A DNA stretch of 63,050 nucleotides from an uncultured Algibacter sp. (GTDB lineage: Bacteria > Bacteroidota > Bacteroidia > Flavobacteriales > Flavobacteriaceae). Where the stretch lies: assembly GCA_938003745.1 (NCBI GenBank), contig CALKXS010000012.1, forward strand, positions 1-63,050, in the 5' to 3' direction. Of the stretch, positions 1 to 9,800 are shown in pieces. The notes under the pieces are model-generated. The model saw only the letters and a program-made list of their open reading frames with translations. It was not told the origin of the DNA and ran no database searches. Both the position numbers and the translations under genes were made by a program. Each line of letters opens with the position of its first letter. Within the stretch, counting starts at the first letter, position 1.

Positions 1-1
1 A

Positions 2-109
2 TATATGAAATGGTATAATAATGAACGATTACATTCGTCTTTGGACTACAAAACTCCAGCAGAAAAAGAATTAGAAATCAGAGTAAAAAATTATAAAAAA
101 GTGGCTTAG
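2..109 (+). pseudogene. IS3-family transposase OrfB, C-terminal fragment
   Basis: The reading frame enters from the left edge and ends at TAG 107-109. It encodes about 35 residues including WYNNERLHSSLDYKTPAEKE, the typical tail of IS3-family integrase-type (DDE) transposases. The catalytic core lies outside the window, so it cannot be told whether the upstream part is intact. The next 400 bases hold further transposase scraps in both orientations, so this is probably the end of a real or decayed insertion sequence. High confidence for the family, low for whether the element is active. Confidence 0.75.
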
Positions 110-124
110 GAATTTATACCAAAT

Positions 125-323
125 TTATTAGGTAGTCCACTGCTCTTCTGATAAGACTGAAGTAAGTGGTGAAATTACCAAAGTTTTCTTCATCATAATT
201 ACGCCAATTACGAATTATACTAACATTGAGATTGTATTCGCTACTAACTGAATTTACACTTTGACCTGATTATAATAATTCTACAATCATTAACTTAAAT
301 TCATCTTCATACTTTTTTGCCAT
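125..323 (-). pseudogene. IS3-family OrfA remnant (HTH protein)
   Basis: Read from ATG at 323 leftwards, the frame gives MAKKYEDEFKLMIVELL, then a stop, then SGQSVNSVSSEYNLNVSIIRNWR. This is the helix-turn-helix OrfA of IS3-family elements with a nonsense codon inside the first helices. It is oriented opposite to the OrfB pieces on either side, so these fragments come from more than one element or from a rearrangement. Confidence 0.65.
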
Positions 324-372
324 AATTCAAACCTAAGATTATAGACTGTATTTTTTTGTCCTGTTAAAGGTA

Positions 373-482
373 GACATTCTAAGTAGAAAAGGAAATTGTT
401 GGGGCAATGCAGTAGCAGAAAGTTTTTTTAAACATTAAAAACCGAAATAGTTTATCACAACAAATTTAAAAAAGTTGCTTAA
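373..482 (+). pseudogene. IS3-family OrfB internal fragment, frameshifted
   Basis: The frame starting near 373 encodes SRKGNCWGNAVAESFFK, the region around a catalytic Asp/Glu of IS3 transposases (usual form SRKGNpyDNAvaESFF). Here the usual Asp-Asn is Gly-Asn. After the run of T at 423-429 the frame is lost and continues one base over as TLKTEIVYHNKFKKVA before TAA 480-482. It is a decayed piece without a start or ends. Confidence 0.65.
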
Positions 483-515
483 TATATCTTTAAAAAAGTG
501 TCCGACAAAAGATAG

Positions 516-1010
516 GTAGTCCATATTAGAGATAAACACATACTTGAAATTGATTATGATAAAGTTTGTTATCTTAAAAATGCTATTCCTAAAAGTCAAA
601 AACTACGCTTAGTACAACGCACAAAAGCGGTTAATAATTTATATATGGCACATAAAGGCGCCTACCAAAGGCTTATTTTAACTCACGTTGATAGTAGAAG
701 TAAAAGCAAAAACATTGATGTCTTTTTCTTTCACCATGACCATAGTAAAAGCGGTAAAAAACTAGCCGAAAACATTCATAATACCTTTAAGCAGAAATAC
801 TACAAATACCAACCTAATAGATTTTATTCTGGATCTCTGATTTCTAAAGGTTTATACCTAATTAAAAACACCTTACCGCCTATGGTGCATATTGAACTTG
901 GAAACATAAAAAACAAAAAAGATGAAAAACGTATTCTTAATTACCAAAATAGAGATGCGCTTGCTAATTGGATTTGTGATGGATTGATTCTGGATTTTGA
1001 TTCAAAATGA
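516..1010 (+). pseudogene. N-acetylmuramoyl-L-alanine amidase, 5'-truncated
   Basis: An open frame runs from just after TAG 513-515 to TGA at 1010. It encodes about 164 residues, with the first ATG only at 645. The product resembles the C-terminal half of an Amidase_3 (peptidoglycan amidase) domain: LRLVQRTKAVNNLY, LTHVDSRSKSKNIDVFFFHH, then the late MVHIELGNIKNKKDE stretch with its conserved Glu and a final ALANWICDGL. The signal peptide and the first zinc-ligand region are missing. IS3 remnants abut its 5' side, which suggests that an insertion or deletion removed the front of the gene. A short protein could start at 645, but it would lack part of the catalytic fold. Confidence 0.6.
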
Positions 1011-1144
1011 GCATCTGGATTTAAATTACCTATATTATTTTAAAACTTGATTTTGTAAAAAAATTTCGGCTAACTTCGTTAAAAAACCGATAAAGTTCAT
1101 TGAAACGGAATCTTATCTTTGCATTAAATGAACCTCAAAAAACA

Positions 1145-2503
1145 CTAAACTAAAATCAACCCCTTCACCTCATCAAAATCCAATCCACCATAATTACCCG
1201 AACTCATTAAAAGCAACGCCTTATCATCAAAATTTTGAGAAAACAAAAAGTTTTTAAAATCGTCTGGGTTGGTGTAAATAATTAAATCGTCACGCTGAAA
1301 AGCATTAGCAATTTGTTCATGAGTTACTTTATCTAGTTTCTTAATTTCTACGGCGTGTGGGGAATAAAACACCACAGCAACATCGGCAGCATCTAATGTA
1401 CTTTTATATTCTTTTAAAAATTCCGCATTTAAACTACTATAAGTATGTAATTCTAAGCACGCTACGAGTGTTCTATTTTCATATTGTTCTTTTACAGCAG
1501 TGGTTGTTGCTTCAACTTTACTAGGCGAATGCGCAAAATCTTTATAAGCGACACTAGTTTTACTTTCAGCTATCTTTTCAAGGCGCTTACTTGCTCCTTT
1601 AAATGTTGAAATAGCTTCATAAAAATCGTCTTCATCTATTCCCATATGCTGGCAAATCCATTTGGCTCCAGCTAGATTGTTTAGATTATGTTTACCAAAA
1701 ATTTCAATAGGTAAATCACCTTCAGGAGTTACCAATAAGGTTTCTCCGTTTTCTACTCTATATTCTGGAGTTTGGTAAGCTATTTTTCTAATAGGGTTTT
1801 CACTGGTTTCCACAACGCGTTTTACTTCGGGATCTTCTTCGTTATAATTTATGTTTCCGCCACTAACTATAGAATCTACAAAAACACTGAACTGCTCTAC
1901 ATAGTTTTCGTAAGTTGGAAACACGTTTATATGGTCCCAAGCTATACCGCTTATCAAAGCAATATTTGGTTTATACAAGTGAAATTTTGGTCTTCTGTCT
2001 ATTGGTGAACTTAAATATTCATCGCCTTCTAAAACCATGAAATCGTTGTCGTCTGTAAGTTTAACCATTACATCAAAACCTTCTAGTTGTGCACCAACCA
2101 TATAGTCTACATCTCTGCCGTGATAATGCATCACGTGCAAAATCATAGATGTTATTGTGGTTTTCCCATGACTACCTCCTATTACAACACGTGTTTTACG
2201 TTTTGCTTGCTCGTACAAAAACTCTGGATAGCTATATATTTTAACACCTAACTCTTGCGCTTTTAAAAGCTCAGGATTATCTTCTTTGGCGTGCATACCC
2301 AATACAATAGCATCTAGATTGTTGCTTACTTTTTCTGGATACCAACCAAATATTTCTGGCAAAAGCCCTTTGGCTTCTAGCCTAGATTTTGATGGCTCGA
2401 AAATAGTATCATCACTTCCTGTTACTTGATATCCTTTATTATGCAATGCCAAAGCTAAGTTATGCATTGCTGCTCCACCTATGGCTATAAAATGTACGTT
2501 CAT
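1145..2503 (-). CDS. mpl: UDP-N-acetylmuramate:L-Ala-gamma-D-Glu-meso-DAP ligase (Mpl)
   Basis: This 452-residue protein is a Mur-ligase family enzyme of the Mpl type, which re-attaches recycled murein tripeptide to UDP-MurNAc in the cytoplasm using ATP. The N-terminal Rossmann part starts MNVHFIAIGGAAMHNLA (residues 1-17). The ATP loop GGSHGKTT is at 109-116, followed by an LEGDEY motif and GKHNLNNLAGA. The last domain carries DFAHSPSKVEATT. Length and motifs fit the Mpl branch rather than MurC: the first motif is GGAAM instead of GIGGIGMS. The gene is monocistronic, and a promoter-like TATCTTTG lies just upstream of the start at 2524-2531 (minus strand). Confidence 0.9.
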   Translation of the reverse strand: MNVHFIAIGGAAMHNLALALHNKGYQVTGSDDTIFEPSKSRLEAKGLLPEIFGWYPEKVSNNLDAIVLGMHAKEDNPELLKAQELGVKIYSYPEFLYEQAKRKTRVVIGGSHGKTTITSMILHVMHYHGRDVDYMVGAQLEGFDVMVKLTDDNDFMVLEGDEYLSSPIDRRPKFHLYKPNIALISGIAWDHINVFPTYENYVEQFSVFVDSIVSGGNINYNEEDPEVKRVVETSENPIRKIAYQTPEYRVENGETLLVTPEGDLPIEIFGKHNLNNLAGAKWICQHMGIDEDDFYEAISTFKGASKRLEKIAESKTSVAYKDFAHSPSKVEATTTAVKEQYENRTLVACLELHTYSSLNAEFLKEYKSTLDAADVAVVFYSPHAVEIKKLDKVTHEQIANAFQRDDLIIYTNPDDFKNFLFSQNFDDKALLLMSSGNYGGLDFDEVKGLILV

Positions 2504-2523
2504 GTGTTGATTTTGATAATTAT

Positions 2524-2531
2524 CAAAGATA
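2524..2531 (-). promoter_or_regulatory. Bacteroidota -7 element upstream of mpl
   Basis: On the minus strand the motif reads TATCTTTG, matching the TAnnTTTG -7 consensus of Bacteroidota sigma factors. It lies about 20 bases before the mpl start codon. I do not see a convincing -33 TTG at 19-20 bases, so the assignment rests on the -7 box and its place. Confidence 0.45.
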
Positions 2532-2614
2532 AAAGTTTAAAAGAAATAAAGTTTCTAATTTTTGCGGAATTTAAAAAACTATTAGGAAGAAGACTAAACT
2601 CTACAAATTTGCCC

Positions 2615-2714
2615 GCGTTAGGGATTGAGGTATTGTTGGAGCTCTTTTTGTGTTGTTGCACATATGCAACACAAAAAAGCGACTATCGAAAGCCCGACCC
2701 TTGTGGTAACGCCC
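2615..2714. repeat. Structured intergenic repeat, copy A
   Basis: The element begins GCGTTAGGGATTG and ends AAAGCCCGACCC...GGTAACGCCC. Its ends are inverted (GCGTTA against TAACGC), and an internal perfect stem TTTTTTGTGTTG / CAACACAAAAAA-type hairpin lies at about 2645-2680. The same end sequences recur at 12929-13104, so this is a dispersed, probably folded or MITE-like repeat. It has no coding capacity. Confidence 0.7.
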
Positions 2715-2720
2715 AAAATA

Positions 2721-3674
2721 CTAAAGTTTTAAAATGGTTTCCTTTTGTGTTTTAAACACTTTAATTTCTGGAAGCTCTGCAAGTGCTGTATCTATATATT
2801 TCAAAGCTTCGGTTTTATTTTTATTGTGGGTATGAATTTGCGCTAAACGATAATACGCCCAAGCTTTTGGAACGCCATCTTTGGATGAGTAATTATCCAA
2901 ATAGGTTTCTAAACACCGCTCGCCTTTTTCTAATTGCATATTATACACTGCAGCAACTTTACCTATTTGATAATGTAGTGCATTGCGCTTATGCTTTTCT
3001 TGTGCTGCTTCAATGTTTTTTATGGCTTTTTCGGGTTTCTTTTCCCTTTCGTAAAAATAAGTTAGCTTATTAAAACAGGTTAATGAACCACCCTCGCTTA
3101 TGGCTTTTTTATAATAATCTTCGGCTAATTCGGGCTCGTCATCATATTCATAAATATAACCTTTTGCCAGATAACCATCTACCATAGACAATTTTTCTAG
3201 TTCTTCGGCATATTTTAGAGATTTACTTTTGCTTCCCCCAATAATTCCTGGTAATTGCATGTACAACTCCACAAGAGCCCAACGGGTTTCTATATGATTT
3301 GGGTCTAGCTCTGCCGCTTTTAAAAACGCTGCTTTAACATCGCCAATTATGCTTAGCGCTCTTATTTTACTTATTGATAAGGCTTTCATGCCTAAAGCTC
3401 CACCGTGTTTATAATGATAATTAGCGTTATTAGGTTCTTTTTCTATAAGTGTTTTATAGTTTTGAATGGCATCATCCCATTGTTTTTGATACCCAAAAGC
3501 ATCTCCCAACAGTTCTATAGCTTTTAAATGGTTTGGGTATTTTAATAAATAATCTTCGGCAGTTTTTTGTGCTAAGGCGTATTTCTTTTGTTTAAAAAGT
3601 TCCGGAATACCATCTAATACTTCCTGACTAAACAACGCAAAGGGAAAAAGAAAAAAGAGCAAAAATTTATTCAT
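2721..3674 (-). CDS. Tetratricopeptide-repeat protein, exported
   Basis: This 317-residue protein starts with a signal peptide (MNKFLLFFLFPFALFSQ) and then consists of degenerate TPR units. Examples are LLKYPNHLKAIELLGDAFGYQ, YKTLIEKEPNNANYHYKHGG and FLKAAELDPNHIETRWALVEL. TPR arrays form helical scaffolds for protein-protein contacts, and the export signal places it in the periplasm. No catalytic domain is visible. It is transcribed away from the macroglobulin gene at 3816, with which it shares a 141-base divergent region. The specific role is unknown. Confidence 0.75.
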   Translation of the reverse strand: MNKFLLFFLFPFALFSQEVLDGIPELFKQKKYALAQKTAEDYLLKYPNHLKAIELLGDAFGYQKQWDDAIQNYKTLIEKEPNNANYHYKHGGALGMKALSISKIRALSIIGDVKAAFLKAAELDPNHIETRWALVELYMQLPGIIGGSKSKSLKYAEELEKLSMVDGYLAKGYIYEYDDEPELAEDYYKKAISEGGSLTCFNKLTYFYEREKKPEKAIKNIEAAQEKHKRNALHYQIGKVAAVYNMQLEKGERCLETYLDNYSSKDGVPKAWAYYRLAQIHTHNKNKTEALKYIDTALAELPEIKVFKTQKETILKL

Positions 3675-3815
3675 AGTAATGGGATCGAATTTACAAAGTT
3701 AAACTTTCTAAAATGGCTACAAAATAGTTAACTTCACTCATCCAAATACACTGTTTACTCAATTATGATTTTTTGGAACAGCTTTTGAAAGTTATTTAGA
3801 GACAAATTTAAAGAC

Positions 3816-6800
3816 ATGAAGCATTCAATTTATTTTTTAATAATTATACTTTTTTCAAACTTTACCAACGCACAATCTCCCAACTACAAAAAGCTATGGG
3901 ATAAAGTAGAACGTTTGGAAATTAGTGGTTTACCTAAATCTGCGCTAGAAGTTGTTGAAACTATTGAAAAACAAGCCGAAAAAGATAAAAACGACGCGCA
4001 ACTTATTAAAATCATGCTTTTTAAAAGCAAATTTGCTTTGGTTTTGGAGGAAGATGCTCAACTTAAAGTTATTAATAATTTTAAATCTAGAATTGCTGTT
4101 AGCGAGTTTCCAACAAAAAATGTACTGGAAAATATATTGGCAAAATTATACTGGCAATACTTTCAACAAAACAGATGGAAATTTTATAACAGAACTAAAA
4201 CGTCTGAAAAAGTAAATACTGAAGATTTTAGAACTTGGGATTTACAAACCTTGTTTGATGAAATACATTTGCATTACAAAAACTCGCTTAGTAATGGTTT
4301 GATGCTTCAGCTTGAAACTTTAAACAAATATGATGACATATTAAAACAACAAAAAGATTCTAGAATTTACAGACCTACGTTGTTTGATTTCTTAAATCAT
4401 AATGCACTTGAGTTTTATAAAACAAATGAAACACATATTACCAAACCTGCTTATAAGTTTGAAATTGATAATACTGATTATTTAAGTGATGCCGAAACGT
4501 TTTCTAATCTTAAAATAGAATCTAAAGACAGTACATCTTTACAATTAAACGCTTTAAATATATATAAAGAATTAACGAAGTTTCATTTAAAAAACGCAAC
4601 ACCTTTTGCATTAGCTGATATAAATATTGAACGTTTAAAATTTGTAAAACAGCATGCTACGTTTAACAATAAAAAATCTCTTTTAATTGATGCTTTAAAA
4701 ACGGATAGTAAAAATTTAAGAACTCATGAAATATCTGGATTGTACGATTATGAAATAGCTTCTGTTTATAAAAATCAAAGTGCTCAGTACATTCCAAAAA
4801 CAGGAGATACTAATCGTTGGAAAGCAAAAAAAGCTTTAGAGATTTGTAATACGGTTATTACTAACTTCCCTGAGAGTAAAGGCGCAAATACATGTAATAT
4901 TTTAAAAAACCAGATACTAGAAGAATCTATTCAAATTACTACCGAAAATTTTATTCCTATACAGCAGAATTCTAAATTACTAATTAGCTATAAAAATTTA
5001 GATTTCTTAAAACTTAAAGCTTTTAAAATTAGTAGAAAGCAACTAGAGAAATTCAACAAGATTTATAGAAAGGAAGAACAAAAAGCATTCATTGAAAAAC
5101 TTGATGCTAGCAAAACTTGGGATAATAAATTACGTAATGAAAACGATTACCAAACGCATACTACCGAAATACTTTTACCAAAACTAGATAATGACACCTA
5201 TTTACTTTATGCGACTAACTCCAAAGAGCCCGATAATGAAACTTTCTCATTTAGTACTATACAGGTAACTAATATGGCTTTGGTTGAAACTGAAGATAAC
5301 ACCGAAAAAACATTTCAAATTATAAACAGAAATAACGGTGCGCCTATTAAAGATGCTAAGATTAAATTATCTTATTATAAAAATAGTCATAACCGTTATA
5401 CTTCTAAAAGTTATATTACAGATCAAAATGGTTCTGTAAAAATAATTAAAGATAATAGCTGGTATAGAAATGTAAATATTCAAGTTGTAAGCAACAACGA
5501 AACAGCATACTTTGGTAATTACTACATTAATAACAATCATAAAGACAGAGAAAATAAAACAACTTACTCATCCTTTTTATTTACAGACCGAAGTATTTAC
5601 AGACCAGGTCAAACCGTTCATTTTAAGTCTATTGCTTTAAAAAACGAAATTGGCAAATCTGAAGTGGTAGCAAATGAAGCCGTATACGCTGTTTTATATA
5701 ATGTTAATGGTGAGGAAATAAAAGAGTTAGAATTAAAAACCAATGCTTTTGGGTCTGTTTCTGGTGAATTTATTTTACCTAATAATGGATTAACTGGACA
5801 ATATCATATTGAGTTTGATACAGAATCAAGTTACGATATGGAAAGTAATACTTACTTTTCTGTTGAAGAATACAAACGACCTAAGTTTGAAACCAAGTTT
5901 AATCCTGTTACCGAAACTTTTAAAATTAATGATTCTGTAACTGTAAAAGGAAATGCTTTAGCCTATGCAGGAAGCAATATTACTGATGCCAAAGTGGTAT
6001 ACCGTGTACACCGCAAAGTAGAATATCCGCGTTGGTGGTTTTGGTACCGTCCACAGGTTAGTAGTCAATCTCAAGAAATCACTCACGGAGAAACTACAAC
6101 TAATAATAAAGGGGAATTTGAAATTACTTTTAAAGCCTTACCAGACACAAGCGTAGACAAAACAAGTTTACCTATTTTTAAATATGAACTTACTGCCGAT
6201 GTTACCGATCTTAACGGAGAAACACGAAGCGCTACAACTACAGTAAATGTAGGCTATCATGCGTTAATTGCGAATATAAATATTGATTCATCCATTGATA
6301 AATCTAAAAAAGATAACACACTTAACATTGATACAAAAAATCTTAACGGTGAATTTATTGCCGCTAAAGGCAACATTAAAATATACAAACTTGAAGCTCC
6401 AAGTCATGTTTTAAGAACACGCCCTTGGGCTGCTCCAGATTATAAAACGTGGTCTAAAGACACCTTTAAATCTTTATTTCCACATGAAGCTTATAATGAT
6501 GAACATGTTGCTAAAAACTGGAAAAAAGGTAATTTAGTTTTAGACAAATCTTTTAACACCGAAACGTCTAAAACAATCAAATTAGGGAGAACTAAAAAAT
6601 GGAAATCTGGTGAATATATTATCACACTAGAAAGTAAAGATAAATTTGGAGAATTAGTAAAAGATGAAGTAAAAACAACATTATTTAGTGATACCGATAA
6701 AACTTTAGCAGACAATCAATTATTCCGTATTTCAAGCGACAAAACTTCTTACTCACCAAACGAATCTGTTGTTTTAAAACTCGAGTCTGCTGCCGAAGAT

Positions 6801-9800
6801 CTAACAGTAACTGTTAATATTGAGAAAAAACATCAAATAATTAAAACTCATGTTGTAACCTTAAATAAAAACAAAAAAAGCATATCTATTCCTGTAAATA
6901 GAAACGATATTGGAGGATTTTCTATAGGCTACAGTTTTGCAACGTTTAATAGTTTCCAATCTGGAAATTTAAATATCTCTATACCTTATCCTAAAACCGA
7001 TTTAGAAATTGAAACCACAACCTTTAGAGATAAATTACAACCTGGAACAGATGAAACTTGGCGTTTTAAAATAAAAGGCTCTAAAGGCGATAAAGTAAGT
7101 GCGGAATTATTAGCAAGTATGTATGACGCATCTTTGGATCAGTTTAAAGGGCATTCATGGAGTTTTAACCCAATAAACAAACCAATTTATTATTCTTATA
7201 ATCAAGGACGAGGGCATCAAAGTTTTGGAACAAAAGGCTTTAGAGTTTATAATAAACGACAACCTTATATAGATTATAAAGACCAATATTATGATCAATT
7301 GAATTGGTTTGGGTTTGATTTAAATAATAATTGGATTTACTATAATCATGTAAATGCTTTAAGAGTTAAACATGCCTCAAAATATGATGATTCTATAAAA
7401 GCAGGATTTGTTTCTGGGCACATTTATGATGAAACAGGATCCCCTCTAGCTGGAGTAACTGTTATTGTTCATGGAACGACGGTAGGCACTACTACAGATT
7501 TTGATGGCCATTTTATAATTAAAGTAAAAAAAGACCAAAAGCTAACTCTTAGTTATATAGGATTTAACAACCAAGAAATCAAAATAAAGAAAGATAACCT
7601 GTTAAATATTACAATGGGAGAAGATAATGCTTCTCTAGACGAAGTTGTAGCTGTTGGTTATGGGACACAAAAGAAAAGAGAAGTTACTGGTGCTGTTTCT
7701 AAGTCTTATGCAATCGCAAAATCTCCTGAAATGGAAGTTAACGAGGACATATCACTCGCCCTTGCTGGAAAAGTTGCAGGAATAACTATAAAAGGGGTTA
7801 ATTCGTTAGAGTTCCCTATTTACATTGTAGATGGGATCCCCTCTAAACAAAAACCAGACATTGATGCTAAAAACATTGACTTTATTGAAATATTAAAAGG
7901 CTCGAAGGCTAAAGATGTATATCCTGCGGCTATAGGAGATGTTGTAATAATAACAACTAAAAAAGCAGCAAATGCATTAACACAAGTTAAGGTTCGTAAA
8001 AACCTAAACGAAACAGCATTCTTCTTCCCCCATTTACAAACCGATAAAGATGGTAACGTAAGTTTCAGTTTCACAACACCAGAAGCGTTAACCAAATGGA
8101 AGTTGCAATTATTAGCACATACTAAAAATTTAAAAAGCGCTACTAAAACATTAAATACAGTTACTCAAAAAGAGCTCATGGTTATCCCTAATGCGCCCCG
8201 TTTTTTACGTGAAGGCGACAATATTACCATAAGCACAAAAATTGCGAACTTATCTAAAAAACAATTATCTGGAAACGCTTTTTTACAATTATTTGATGCT
8301 ATTACCGGAGACAAAATTGACACAAAATTAGGCAACACAAGTTATAGCAAACCATTTACTGTTGCCGCTAAAGGAAACACACAAACATCATGGAATTTAA
8401 CTATTCCAGACAATGTGCAAGCAGTACAATATAAAGTGATCGCTAAAGCAGGAGATTTTAGCGACGGTGAGCAAAATGCACTACCTGTATTATCTAACAG
8501 AATGTTAGTGACTGAAACGTTACCCATGTGGATTCGTTCTAACCAAACAAAAACATTCACTTTAGACAAGTTAAAAACTAATACCTCAACAACACTTAAG
8601 AACCATAAACTAACACTTGAGATGACTTCCAACCCTGCATGGTATGCGGTGCAAGCGTTACCTTACTTAATGGAATACCCTTATGAGTGTAACGAGCAAA
8701 CTTTTTCTAGGTATTATGCTAATGCGTTAGCAACGCATATAGCAAATTCAAACCCAAGAATTCAAGAGGTATTTAAACAATGGAGAAACTCAAGCGCTTT
8801 ATTGTCTAACTTAGAAAAAAACCAAGAATTGAAATCTATTTTAATTCAAGAAACACCGTGGTTACGTGATGCGCAAAGTGAAACCGAACAAAAAAAACGT
8901 ATTGCCTTATTATTCGATTTAAATAAAATGAATAACGAACTGGAGTCTGCTATAAAAAAACTAAAGAACAATCAAATGAGTTCTGGCGGATGGTCTTGGT
9001 TTAATGGCGGACGTGAAAACCGATACATCACACAACATATTATAAATGGTTTTGGACATTTAAAACAACTAAATGTCATTCAGAGCGATAGCGAAGAATC
9101 TATGATTTCTAAAGCTATTTCGTATTTAGACTCTCAATTTATAAAAGAGTACAAAGACATTAGAAAATATAATAAAGACACCGATTTAAGTAAAGACCAT
9201 TTAAGCTACACGCAATTACATTATTTATACATGCGAAGCTTTTTTCCTGACATTAAAAAATCAAAAGAAGTTGATACAATTGTTACTTATTACCAATCTC
9301 AAATTAAAAAATATTGGTTGAGTAGATCTTTATACTCAAAAGGATTAATGGCTTTAGTATCACATAGATTTGGAGATAAAAATACAACTTCAAAAATTTT
9401 AAAATCACTTAAAGAAACTAGTATTACATCAGAAGAGCTAGGAATGTACTGGAAAGCCAACACCAACTCTTGGTATTGGCACCAAGCACCTATTGAAACG
9501 CAAGCGTTATTAATTGAAACTTTTGGAGAAGCTGGTCATGTCATTCAGAGCGAAGCGAAGAATCTTGAAACCATAGACAATTTAAAAATCTGGTTATTAA
9601 AAAATAAACAAACCAACCGTTGGAAAACTACTAAAGCCACAACCGAAGCTGTTTATGCTTTACTACTTGAAGGTAATGATTGGTTAAGTGTAACAGATAT
9701 GGTAGATGTGGTTATTGGCGGAAAAAAAATAGAAGCTTCTAAACTTGAAAATGTAAAAGTTGAAGCAGGAACAGGCTACTACAAAACGTCTTGGAATACT

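Noticed and set aside
2645-2680. Rho-independent terminator for mpl or the TPR gene
   Set aside because: The hairpin at this place is part of the dispersed repeat and lies upstream of mpl, not at its end. It could stop transcription from the TPR gene, but the repeat explanation is simpler.
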